NCBI GenBank assembly: GCA_038248985.1
Contig: JBBRWV010000106.1
Location: forward strand, 1 to 13,399
Reading direction: 5' to 3'
DNA length: 13,399 bases
Source of the DNA: JBBRWV01 sp038248985
GTDB taxonomy: Bacteria > Planctomycetota > Phycisphaerae > WQYP01
The notes beneath the pieces were generated by a model, which saw nothing but the letters and a program-made list of their open reading frames with translations, was not told the origin of the DNA and made no database searches. Below, one piece after another: positions 1-6,189 of the stretch (position 1 is the first letter of the stretch; each line of letters opens with the position of its first letter). The position numbers were made by a program, and so were the translations under genes.

Positions 1-1227
1 CCGATTGTACGCCCCGCTCAATTCATCCGTGATCGCCAGCGAGCGCAACTGTTCGTACCGCCGCGAAATCGCCAGCAACGCCCCCATCCATCCCGCCGCC
101 TGCTCCAGCATCTGCCCCGCATTCGATTTCGCACCCTCCGCTCCCGGCTCCAGCACCAGGCCCCCAAACTGCATCCCCGAACTCTCCACCTTCGCCATCA
201 ACGCCCCCGCCGTCTTCACCTCCACCACCGGATGCTCCGCCGTCACCGGCACGTAACGCAACTTCCCGCCCCATGACGAATACCCCTGCACCGTCGCCAC
301 CAAACGCTCCGTCAGATCCGCCCGCCCATTCAACAAATCGTTCAGCAAAACCGTCTGCACCATCAGCGGCACCTGCGGGATCAACCCCTGCAACGCCCCC
401 GTATCCAATCCACTCCCCACTTCGCTCTTCAACGCCGCCGTCGCCATCTCCCGCTTCGGCACCTCCACAATCTCCACCACGCGCTCCGGCATCGGCACGT
501 GCCCTTCCTCGCGAATCGCCGGCTCCGCACTCACCCGCACCACCTCCCGCAAGGTTTCCGCCGGTGCCGCATGACCCCGTATCGGCTGCACCCTCCGCGC
601 TTCCGCCGCCCGTTCGCTCCCATTCCCCGCCGTACCCTTCGCCGCCCCTTTCGTTCCCCCTTCCGCGCCCGCCTCTTTTTCCTTGCCCCGGTTCTTCCAG
701 CTCTCCATCGCCCGCACCACCAGCCGGTGCAATTCCCGTTCGCCCGCCGGCACGATCAAATAATCATCCGCGCCCCACACCTTCGCCCGCCGCGCCAATG
801 TCTCATCCGCCACATCCGCCAGCAGCACAATCATGCTCGTCGGATTCACCTTCCGCAGGCTCCGCACCGCTGGTTCCAACTGCTCCAGTTCCTGCGACAA
901 CCCACCCAGGATCAGCGGATATTCCACCTTCTGCCCGCCCGCGCCCTCCTCATCCACATCCGCGCGCCCCGCCCCAGAAATCAGCACCGCCTCCAGAAAA
1001 CTCTCCGACCCTTCCGTCGTCAGCCCCAGCCCCGCGTTCGACAGCACCCGGTCCATGTGCCCCTGCAGCGCCATCCCATCTTGTCCGATCAACAACACCT
1101 GCAACCCGCGCCCGCCGCTTCCCGCGCCTTCCCCACCATTCTCCCCCGGGCTCGCCGCGCGCGCTTCCCCCACGCCCGACTTCGCCACCCGCTGTCCCGT
1201 CATTCCTGTTCCCGCAATCCGTGCCAC
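1..1227 (-). CDS. GGDEF-domain regulator with a degenerate receiver domain (3' end off the window)
   Basis: Probable diguanylate cyclase-type signalling protein; 409 residues are visible and the reading frame has no stop from the window edge to 1272. Residues 41-175 have a receiver-like pattern (LQVLLIGQD at the first strand, MIVLLADVAD, then WGADDYLIVP), but the usual phosphoryl aspartate after the third strand is missing (YPLILGGLS, 104-111) and the conserved Lys of the KP motif is Val (IVP). Residues 176-265 are a charged, Ala/Gly-rich linker; 270-390 may be a GAF-like sensor. The last residues, ITDELSGAYNR, match the start of a GGDEF domain (consensus D-LTGLYNRR); the GGDEF motif itself lies beyond the edge, so catalysis cannot be judged. 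The GTG start follows GGAGGAG by 5 nt; ATG at 1203 is an alternative. A conventional start-to-stop ORF search misses this gene because the stop is outside the window. Confidence 0.82.
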   Translation of the reverse strand, partial: MARIAGTGMTGQRVAKSGVGEARAASPGENGGEGAGSGGRGLQVLLIGQDGMALQGHMDRVLSNAGLGLTTEGSESFLEAVLISGAGRADVDEEGAGGQKVEYPLILGGLSQELEQLEPAVRSLRKVNPTSMIVLLADVADETLARRAKVWGADDYLIVPAGERELHRLVVRAMESWKNRGKEKEAGAEGGTKGAAKGTAGNGSERAAEARRVQPIRGHAAPAETLREVVRVSAEPAIREEGHVPMPERVVEIVEVPKREMATAALKSEVGSGLDTGALQGLIPQVPLMVQTVLLNDLLNGRADLTERLVATVQGYSSWGGKLRYVPVTAEHPVVEVKTAGALMAKVESSGMQFGGLVLEPGAEGAKSNAGQMLEQAAGWMGALLAISRRYEQLRSLAITDELSGAYNR

Positions 1228-1232
1228 GTCTA

Positions 1233-1239
1233 CTCCTCC
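1233..1239 (-). promoter_or_regulatory. Ribosome binding site for the GGDEF regulator
   Basis: GGAGGAG lies 5 nt before the GTG at 1227 on the minus strand. This near-perfect Shine-Dalgarno sequence favours the GTG over the in-frame ATG at 1203, which has no comparable site. Confidence 0.7.
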
Positions 1240-1243
1240 AAGT

Positions 1244-1268
1244 AAAAAGCCGCGAGCCTCCGGCCCGC
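1244..1268 (-). terminator. Terminator-like hairpin between the unknown gene and the GGDEF gene
   Basis: On the minus strand GCGGGCC and GGCTCGC form a 7-bp stem (one G-U pair) around a GGA loop, then GGC and five T. This is a modest intrinsic terminator for the gene ending at 1360, or an attenuator, since it ends only 5 nt before the ribosome binding site of the next gene. The stem is short and the T-tract is offset by 3 nt, so the call is tentative. Confidence 0.4.
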
Positions 1269-1359
1269 AATTCTAATCCTTCCCGCCTCCCCTTTCGTCC
1301 CCCGCCTACTTCGTCTTCCTCCCTCCCCGATCGCGCCAACCCCCATCCCAATCCAAAAA

Positions 1360-2178
1360 CTAAAACTCCTCGTCCGCCCCCATCAGGGCGTTTCTTTCAT
1401 CTTCGCTCAGTCGTGCCACCCCCGCAAGGTCTTCATCCCAATTCGATGCGTCCATATTATTTGACGCGTCCATATTCATATTCGCGGGCCGCACCATCGC
1501 ATCCCGCGCATCCCCCAGCGCCGCCGCCAGAACAATCTCCATCTCCTTCCCCCGCTCCGCCGAAACTTCCACCTCCACCTCCACCCCCACCTCCACCCCC
1601 ACTTCCTCCACCGCGCTTCGCGCCCGCTCCCCGATTTCGATCTCCCCCTCCCGCAGCGCCGGCACTTTGATCCCCTTCCCCTCCTGTACCTCCTCCTCCA
1701 CCCCCTTCATACCCCACCTCACCCCGTCCTTACCCCCACCTACCCCCTGCTCTCCCCCCCTATGACCCCCCTCTACCCCCCCTTCGCCCCCCCTCTCAGC
1801 CCACAATTTAGCCCCCAAACCCAGCGCCCAACCCAATCGTTGCGGCCGGTTTTCCCAGTGAATCACCATCACCTCCACCCCGAACCGCTTCAGCAACCCC
1901 ACCGCCCGGATATCCCGTTCCAGGCATGTCCGCAAGTCCAACACAACTCCTGCCACCATAAGGCTTTGTATCCCCGCCAGCCGCTCCGCCAGAACATAAA
2001 CATTCGCCACCCCCTCCACCTGCAAATGCTCCCGCGCCACCCCCTCCGCCAGCGCCCAAGGCACCGGATTCGGCACCTCCGGCACACAAAACAGCGTTCT
2101 CACCCCAAAAAACGCCACGTCCAGACGCGCCGCTCCCCCTTTCACCCCCGGTTGAATCTGGAACTCAGTCGTTTTCAC
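1360..2178 (-). CDS. Protein of unknown function, Gly/Glu-rich, upstream of the GGDEF regulator
   Basis: Not recognised as any named family. From the GTG at 2178 it has 272 residues. Residues 1-125 look like a folded alpha/beta domain: VVLDLRTCLERDIRAVG (78-94) followed by FGVEVMVIH resembles strand 3-helix-strand 4 of a receiver fold, but I cannot establish homology. Residues 126-165 are a Gly/Glu-rich low-complexity stretch encoded by long G runs. Residues 190-205 are an alternating VEV repeat, and 236-247 contain a duplicated MDASN. The acidic tail ends SEDERNALMGADEEF. No signal peptide or membrane segment is seen. The frame stays open upstream to a TTG at 2283; I prefer GTG 2178 because a good promoter match (2224-2252) lies inside that extension. 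It precedes the GGDEF gene on the same strand with a 132-bp gap, so a shared role is possible but unproven. Confidence 0.6.
   Translation of the reverse strand: MKTTEFQIQPGVKGGAARLDVAFFGVRTLFCVPEVPNPVPWALAEGVAREHLQVEGVANVYVLAERLAGIQSLMVAGVVLDLRTCLERDIRAVGLLKRFGVEVMVIHWENRPQRLGWALGLGAKLWAERGGEGGVEGGHRGGEQGVGGGKDGVRWGMKGVEEEVQEGKGIKVPALREGEIEIGERARSAVEEVGVEVGVEVEVEVSAERGKEMEIVLAAALGDARDAMVRPANMNMDASNNMDASNWDEDLAGVARLSEDERNALMGADEEF
1445..1477 (-). repeat. Short 18-bp-period tandem duplication inside the unknown gene
   Basis: GATGCGTCCATATT (plus strand, from 1445) recurs with one mismatch as GACGCGTCCATATT from 1463, a spacing of exactly six codons. It encodes the duplicated MDASN near the C terminus and keeps the reading frame. 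Confidence 0.6.
1567..1611. repeat. Hexanucleotide-like microsatellite (CCACCT/CCACCC units)
   Basis: The plus strand reads as degenerate CCACCT/CCACCC units. On the coding minus strand this gives GAGGTG/GGGGTG units that encode the alternating VEV segment of the unknown protein. Unit length is a multiple of three, so copy-number change would keep the frame. Confidence 0.6.
1700..1796. repeat. C-tract (G-tract on the coding strand) low-complexity segment
   Basis: Many runs of 4-8 C on the plus strand are separated by 1-4 nt. On the transcribed minus-strand message they are G runs and encode a Gly/Glu-rich region. The spacing would allow G-quadruplex formation in the non-template DNA strand and in the mRNA. 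Confidence 0.65.
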
Positions 2179-2223
2179 GTACTCTTTCTGCCCTGGAAAT
2201 GGAGCATCAAAACCCGCCCTTAC

Positions 2224-2252
2224 TTTATACCCCCAATCTCCCCAACCGACAA
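2224..2252 (-). promoter_or_regulatory. Candidate sigma70-type promoter for the unknown gene
   Basis: On the minus strand TTGTCG (2252-2247), a 17-nt spacer and TATAAA (2229-2224) match the -35/-10 pattern. A start site near 2217 would give a leader of about 40 nt before the GTG at 2178. Sequence match only. Confidence 0.4.
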
Positions 2253-2470
2253 TAAAAATCGCCTTAACTATAGTGTTTACCAATTACTTACAGTTATTCT
2301 CGGTCACCCCCAAACGTCCCAAAATCTTCCCCCCACGCCCGGCAGGCACTTCAAAAAAATCCCCGCCGCCACTTTTTATGTAACAACCCACCACCCCATC
2401 CGTTGTAAGCTCAAGGCCCCACTACATTTCCAACGCCGGCCTACCATTTTACGTGATCTTGATATTTATG

Positions 2471-2499
2471 TTGACACATCCCATAAGCGGAGTCATAGT
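2471..2499 (+). promoter_or_regulatory. Candidate promoter for the cold-shock gene
   Basis: A perfect TTGACA (2471-2476), a 17-nt spacer and CATAGT (2494-2499, 4 of 6 matches to TATAAT) form a strong sigma70-type match. Transcription from about 2506 would give a leader of roughly 175 nt before the GTG at 2683. Long structured leaders are known for cspA-type genes, so the arrangement fits. Confidence 0.5.
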
Positions 2500-2671
2500 C
2501 TCATAAGCATCGGTAATTCTACATATCCGGATGGGCTCCAAACCGATGGGCCTTGTGTTGGCAGTTTGTTTTCGTGAATGAATGGCTCCCAAGCCAAGTC
2601 ATCTTTGCGTATGCCAATATGTTGGGTTCGCCGCCAACCATTGGTCGTAACTATCAGGCGCGTCTGTAGTT

Positions 2672-2675
2672 GGAG
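2672..2675 (+). promoter_or_regulatory. Ribosome binding site that sets the cold-shock protein start
   Basis: GGAG lies 7 nt before the GTG at 2683. With the family alignment (cold-shock proteins begin a few residues before GKVKWFN) this places the start at 2683 rather than at the upstream ATG at 2578. Confidence 0.5.
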
Positions 2676-2682
2676 TATTATC

Positions 2683-2913
2683 GTGGAACGAACTCAAGGC
2701 AAGGTCAAGTGGTTTAACGATCAAAAAGGCTTCGGATTCATCCTCGGCGATGCCGGACAAGACATCTTTGTCCACCACACGGCCATCGTCTCGGACGGAT
2801 TTCGCACGCTCAAAGAAGGCGAACCCGTGGAATTCGACTGTGAACCCGGCCCCAAAGGCCTCAAGGCCGTCAACGTCAAGCGGGTCGAAATAGCCGCCAC
2901 CCCAAATCCCTGA
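2683..2913 (+). CDS. Cold-shock domain protein (CspA family)
   Basis: Small single-stranded nucleic-acid-binding protein of 76 residues, the usual length for the family. It begins MERTQGKVKWFNDQKGFGFI and contains both RNA-binding motifs, RNP1 (KGFGFI) and RNP2 (DIFVHH). Family members act as RNA chaperones that melt secondary structure in mRNA during cold or growth-phase change. The frame continues upstream to an ATG at 2578, but that 35-residue extension (SQAKSSLRMPICW...) does not resemble the family; the GTG start with GGAG 7 nt upstream restores the standard length. A perfect TTGACA box about 210 nt upstream implies a long leader, a possible site of temperature-dependent control. The gene stands alone and is convergent with the metal-transport operon, 56 bp away. 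Confidence 0.93.
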   Translation: MERTQGKVKWFNDQKGFGFILGDAGQDIFVHHTAIVSDGFRTLKEGEPVEFDCEPGPKGLKAVNVKRVEIAATPNP

Positions 2914-2969
2914 AATTCCTACGGCCTAGTTCGTAACCCTCATAAATACAATGCTTTGCGCCGCGCGCA

Positions 2970-3953
2970 TCAATGGCCGTGGGCGTGTGGGTGAGCGTCT
3001 TCTCCCAAGGGTTCAGGGGAGCCAGCGCCATCCGAGTGAGCTTCCAGTTTAGGTTTGAACACTTTGCGTATAACCCACACGCTCACAAAGACTAAGAACA
3101 AAATCATCACAAAAATCGGCCCCGTCGGATACCGTCCTAACGGCGGATTGCTGGCCGCAATAATTCCCCCGCCCACCGATACCACACATATAACCAATGA
3201 CGCCACAACGACTTGGTTAAACTTGCGCGAAATCATGCACGCCGTCGCGCCTGGAATCACCATCAACGCCGTAATCATGATCGCCCCCACCATGCGCGAT
3301 CCCACCACCACCACCAGCGCAATCATACCCAGCAGCAGCATGTTGATGAGCGAAGTTCGCACCCCATTAATTCGCGCCATCTCCTCGTCCAGCGTGGTGT
3401 ACACAAACTCATTGTAAAGAGCAAAAACAATGGCGAAAACCAGCAACATCGCCCCCACGGCAATAAACACTTCCATCTGCGAAACCCCCGTGATGCCTCC
3501 AAAAAGCACGTTTTCCACATCTGCCACCCGCGGCCGCGGCGGATACCCTGCCGGCAACGCCCGGGGAGGAAGCGTCGTTCTAAAACGCAGCAGCAGCAGT
3601 CCAAACGCGACCGATGCCACCAGAAAAATACCGATGGCCGAATCTTCAGAAACGTGCTTGCCCTTGGCCACATACCCAATCACGAACGCGGTTACCAGGC
3701 AAAAAACAGCGGTAACGACCTGACTAAGAATTGGTCCCCAACTCGGATGGTTGAAATAATCAACGTAATACCCGATCAACAAAGCAATTGCATAACCCCC
3801 GATCCCCGAGTGCGCGACCGATTCGCTGATCATCGCCATTTTTCGCAGGACGATAAAAACTGACAACAATCCGCACGTAGCAGCCAGCGCCAACCCCACA
3901 AACAGGGCATTTTTGTTGTAACCCAGATTAAGAAAAAAATCCTGCAAGCTCAT
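2970..3953 (-). CDS. Metal ABC transporter permease (ZnuB/MntB type, ABC-3 family)
   Basis: Inner-membrane permease, 327 residues, that forms the channel for Zn2+ or Mn2+ import with the ATPase and binding protein encoded just upstream. Multiple hydrophobic segments span the protein, starting with ALFVGLALAATCGLLSVFIVL. Family landmarks include RKMAMISESVAHSGIGG near the N terminus, the conserved GSRMVGAIMITALMVIPGATA stretch around two-thirds along, and ASNPPLGRYPTGP near the end. A Pro/Arg-rich insert (TTLPPRALPAGYPPRPR) lies before the ENVLFG motif and may be a lineage feature. The C-terminal tail ends DAHPHAHGH, a likely metal-binding cluster. I start at the ATG at 3953, where the family N terminus begins (MSLQDFF); an in-frame TTG at 3968 would add five residues. 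It follows the ATPase stop by 30 bp and is the last gene of the operon. Confidence 0.92.
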   Translation of the reverse strand: MSLQDFFLNLGYNKNALFVGLALAATCGLLSVFIVLRKMAMISESVAHSGIGGYAIALLIGYYVDYFNHPSWGPILSQVVTAVFCLVTAFVIGYVAKGKHVSEDSAIGIFLVASVAFGLLLLRFRTTLPPRALPAGYPPRPRVADVENVLFGGITGVSQMEVFIAVGAMLLVFAIVFALYNEFVYTTLDEEMARINGVRTSLINMLLLGMIALVVVVGSRMVGAIMITALMVIPGATACMISRKFNQVVVASLVICVVSVGGGIIAASNPPLGRYPTGPIFVMILFLVFVSVWVIRKVFKPKLEAHSDGAGSPEPLGEDAHPHAHGH

Positions 3954-3983
3954 GCCATTCCGTTCCAAGTTTTTTCAGGAAAA

Positions 3984-4931
3984 CTACTTACGTTTCGGCG
4001 GGGCAAGCGAAAATGCCGGCTTAGCCAGCGAGTTGGCGGCGGAATGGTCATGTCCACACCCGGCGCCTTCATGCCCCTCATGATCATGCTCGCAGCAGGT
4101 GTGGTCATGTAGGCCCGAATGGGTATCCAGCACCGCATCCATATCGCATTGGAACACGCGAAAAAGCACATCTTTCGAGAGTCCCTTGGGGCGATCGTGA
4201 TAGTGCAGCGTCTTGTTGAGACATGCCACGCGATCACACACCGCCACAACGCTGCGCAGATCATGGGAGACCATCACCAGGGTGAGGCCAAACTGTTTTT
4301 TTAATTCATCGAGCAATTGTAAAAATTGTTCCTGCCCGGCCTGATCGATCCCCGTCGTTGGTTCATCCAAAAACAAAATCTTCGGTTTGCTGATCAGTGC
4401 CCGCGCAATAAAAACACGTTGTTGCTGGCCACCCGACAAGCCGCCAATGGGTCGATCAATATGTTCGCTCATGCCGACGGCGTTCAGCGACTCCTTGACG
4501 GCGGCATTGTCGGCAGCGCTGAACCATTTAAATAACGGCTTCTGACCAATCCTGCCAAGACGTACGACCTGGCGCACGGTGATCGGAAAGGTCCAGTCGA
4601 TTGTATGGCGCTGCGGGACGTAGCCAACCAACCCACCGTCGAGGCATGCAGCGCGCGGGCTCTTACCCAAAATTGTAATATTGCCTGAATCCGGCTGCAG
4701 CACGCCCAGCATCAGTTTGAGCAACGTGCTCTTTCCCCCGCCATTGGGCCCAATGATACCGAGAGTAGATCCCTGCTTGACGTGAATCGTCACGTTGACC
4801 AATGCCGGTTTATGATCGTATGCGTAGCTCACGCCGTGGACACAAACAACATCCACGCCTTGATGTGTACCAAGGTCTGACTGGGCATCAACATGCGTGT
4901 GCGGGAGTGGCACGAGTGGAACAAACGTCAT
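3984..4931 (-). CDS. Metal ABC transporter ATP-binding protein with a His/Cys-rich C-terminal tail (ZnuC/MntA type)
   Basis: Cytoplasmic ATPase of 315 residues that drives Zn2+/Mn2+ import. All nucleotide-binding motifs are intact: Walker A GPNGGGKST (61-69), Q-loop Q107 in YVPQRH, signature LSGGQQQ (165-171), Walker B ILFLDEP (185-191) and the switch His of VSHD (H223). YVPQRHTIDWTFPITV is typical of the metal-type subfamily. After the ATPase core, residues 269-296 hold about eight His and three Cys (DTHSGLHDHTCCEHDHEGHEG, then GCGHDH), an extension of a kind reported in some zinc-transport ATPases. The N terminus also carries PLPHTHVD. The ATG at 4931 is preferred because GAGGTG lies 6 nt upstream; the in-frame ATG at 4955 has no such site. 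It sits between the binding protein (57-bp gap) and the permease. Metal specificity cannot be fixed from sequence alone. Confidence 0.93.
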   Translation of the reverse strand: MTFVPLVPLPHTHVDAQSDLGTHQGVDVVCVHGVSYAYDHKPALVNVTIHVKQGSTLGIIGPNGGGKSTLLKLMLGVLQPDSGNITILGKSPRAACLDGGLVGYVPQRHTIDWTFPITVRQVVRLGRIGQKPLFKWFSAADNAAVKESLNAVGMSEHIDRPIGGLSGGQQQRVFIARALISKPKILFLDEPTTGIDQAGQEQFLQLLDELKKQFGLTLVMVSHDLRSVVAVCDRVACLNKTLHYHDRPKGLSKDVLFRVFQCDMDAVLDTHSGLHDHTCCEHDHEGHEGAGCGHDHSAANSLAKPAFSLAPPKRK

Positions 4932-4937
4932 CAGATA

Positions 4938-4943
4938 CACCTC
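4938..4943 (-). promoter_or_regulatory. Ribosome binding site deciding the start of the transporter ATPase
   Basis: GAGGTG on the minus strand lies 6 nt before the ATG at 4931. The alternative ATG at 4955 is preceded by TCAGCGTACA with no Shine-Dalgarno match. Confidence 0.55.
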
Positions 4944-4988
4944 AAGCGCAGCCATTGTACGCTGAATACCCAGCCCTCGCCGCCGGCG

Positions 4989-5960
4989 CTAGTCTTTCAT
5001 GTACTTTTCCAGCGACGCCAAATTTTCACGCATCAGCTTCACATACGTATCATCCGCGTTGTCGTAGGTTTCCAGCGGCTGAAGCGTGCCGAGTTTAACA
5101 CCCGTCTGCTGGGTAACAATCTCGGCCTGTCGCGTGTCGAAGGCGGTTTCACTGAAAACCACCGGAATTTTCCGTTCCTGAATGAGCGCCACGACCTTGC
5201 GAATCTGCATCGGATTCAACTCGCCACTGCCGATTTCGCGGAAAGAGGCGATCTGGACGAGGCCGTACCGGCGGGCCAGGTAGGCATATGCGGAATGAAA
5301 ACCGATAAATTCCTTGTGTTTGAACGTCGCGGTGGATGCCATGAAGTCGGCATCCAGCTTCCTCAAATCGGCAAGGTATGCATCCGTCCGCGCGGAGTAA
5401 CCGACCTGATGCGCAGGATCGATCTTGATCAACGCATCACGAATTTTTTCCGCCACCCGCATTTGCACTGTCGGATCGAGCCAGACGTGAGGGTTGCCCA
5501 TTTCATGATGATCGTGATTACCGTGATCATCCTGTTTTGCCGGCGCGGTTCCCGTATCGGCGGGCTCAGCGCCGGGCAAATCCGTCTCTTCAGTATGCAA
5601 TGCCGTTTCACTGTCGCCAATCGACAGCACAGTCGCCGTCTTGTTGTCCGCCGCCAACTTGTCTATCCAAGGATCCAGTTCCAAACCATTCTTGACGATC
5701 AGCCGAGCTTTCATCACGTCCGACTTATTTTGGGGCACAGGCAAATACTCGTGCGGGCTGCGTCCTGGGGGCAGCAGCATCACCACGTTCACGTCATTGC
5801 CGCCAATGGCGCGGAGGGCATCGTGATATGCAAAGATCGTCGCCACTGCGGTCGGCTTGGCGCTGGGATCGGTCGCCCCGCCCGTGCAAGCCATCAACCC
5901 GGCGAGCACGGCCAGACTGAGACTTGCGCCGGCGGTCCAGTTTTTCCACTTGTTTGCCAT
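4989..5960 (-). CDS. Metal-binding lipoprotein of the ABC importer (ZnuA/TroA family)
   Basis: Substrate-binding protein of 323 residues that captures Zn2+ (or Mn2+) outside the inner membrane and passes it to the permease. A lysine-containing N terminus, a hydrophobic stretch (ASLSLAVLAGL) and the lipobox LMAC predict lipid attachment at Cys25. The family fold is clear: TIFAYHDALRAIGG, then PPGRSPHEYLP with H70, NPHVWLDP with H158, and FIGFHSAYAYLARRYGL with H222 as the expected metal ligands; ETAFD (271-275) is where the fourth ligand usually lies. Between the first and second ligands, DDHGNHDHHE (144-153) is the His-rich flexible loop characteristic of zinc-type members, which favours zinc. 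The ATG at 5960 follows GAGGG by 7 nt; the frame extends to 6104 but that part reads as leader DNA. It is the first gene of the operon, about 60 bp downstream of a perfect inverted repeat. Confidence 0.94.
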   Translation of the reverse strand: MANKWKNWTAGASLSLAVLAGLMACTGGATDPSAKPTAVATIFAYHDALRAIGGNDVNVVMLLPPGRSPHEYLPVPQNKSDVMKARLIVKNGLELDPWIDKLAADNKTATVLSIGDSETALHTEETDLPGAEPADTGTAPAKQDDHGNHDHHEMGNPHVWLDPTVQMRVAEKIRDALIKIDPAHQVGYSARTDAYLADLRKLDADFMASTATFKHKEFIGFHSAYAYLARRYGLVQIASFREIGSGELNPMQIRKVVALIQERKIPVVFSETAFDTRQAEIVTQQTGVKLGTLQPLETYDNADDTYVKLMRENLASLEKYMKD

Positions 5961-5996
5961 TAGTAGACCCTCATTAAAAATAGATGCAACACCTTG

Positions 5997-6025
5997 AGTG
6001 TATGCAGCGCCGCGCCATAATGCAA
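5997..6025 (-). promoter_or_regulatory. Candidate promoter of the metal-transport operon
   Basis: On the minus strand TTGCAT (6025-6020), a 17-nt spacer and TACACT (6002-5997) give a weak -35 (3/6) and moderate -10 (4/6). The -35 box coincides with one arm of the inverted repeat at 6020-6036, an arrangement expected for repression by a metal-loaded regulator. Inferred from pattern and position. Confidence 0.3.
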
Positions 6026-6036
6026 GCGACTTGCAT
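6020..6036. promoter_or_regulatory. Perfect 7-3-7 inverted repeat, predicted metalloregulator operator
   Basis: ATGCAAG-CGA-CTTGCAT is a perfect palindrome apart from its 3-nt centre. It lies 60 bp before the start codon of the metal-binding lipoprotein gene and overlaps the candidate -35 box. Size and symmetry suit a dimeric Fur-superfamily (Zur/Mur) or MntR-type repressor, the normal regulators of such operons. No regulator gene is in the window, so the cognate protein is unknown. Confidence 0.55.
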
Positions 6037-6189
6037 ATCGATAGTACGTGCATCACAGAGTGCGGGTTCGAAAGATTTTCCATAATTCCGTGAGCACTCA
6101 GCACCGGCTGAAGCCACGGTTGGACCGAACGGCCCGCGTGCGGCTACAATCCTCCGCCAATCACCCATTCCCCCAGCCAAGGAGCCCCC

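Larger units (their letters stand above)
2253..2682. other. Gene-free divergent region between the unknown gene and the cold-shock gene
   Basis: No gene is supported here. Open frames crossing it (to 2577 in one plus frame, and an N-terminal extension of the cold-shock frame from 2578) have no homology signal. It is visibly more AT-rich than the C-rich DNA to its left and contains the cold-shock promoter and leader annotated separately. In the leader, GTTGG and CCAAC (about 2622-2640) could pair around an 8-nt loop. Confidence 0.5.

Noticed and set aside
273..1670. Plus-strand open frame of 465 codons, extremely proline- and serine-rich
   Set aside because: It is the complement of the G-rich GGDEF and unknown genes. 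The minus strand has a recognisable ITDELSGAYNR motif and a strong ribosome site; the plus frame has neither a motif nor a ribosome site.
1762..2577. Plus-strand open frame of 271 codons, proline- and histidine-rich
   Set aside because: It lies mostly opposite the unknown minus-strand gene and across a promoter region; composition is what antisense of G-rich code gives.
2578..2682. N-terminal extension of the cold-shock protein from ATG 2578
   Set aside because: The added 35 residues do not resemble the family, and GTG 2683 with GGAG upstream gives the standard length.
4893..5963. Plus-strand open frame of 356 codons opposite the metal-binding lipoprotein gene
   Set aside because: The minus-strand protein has a lipobox, metal ligands and a His-rich loop; the plus frame has no family features.
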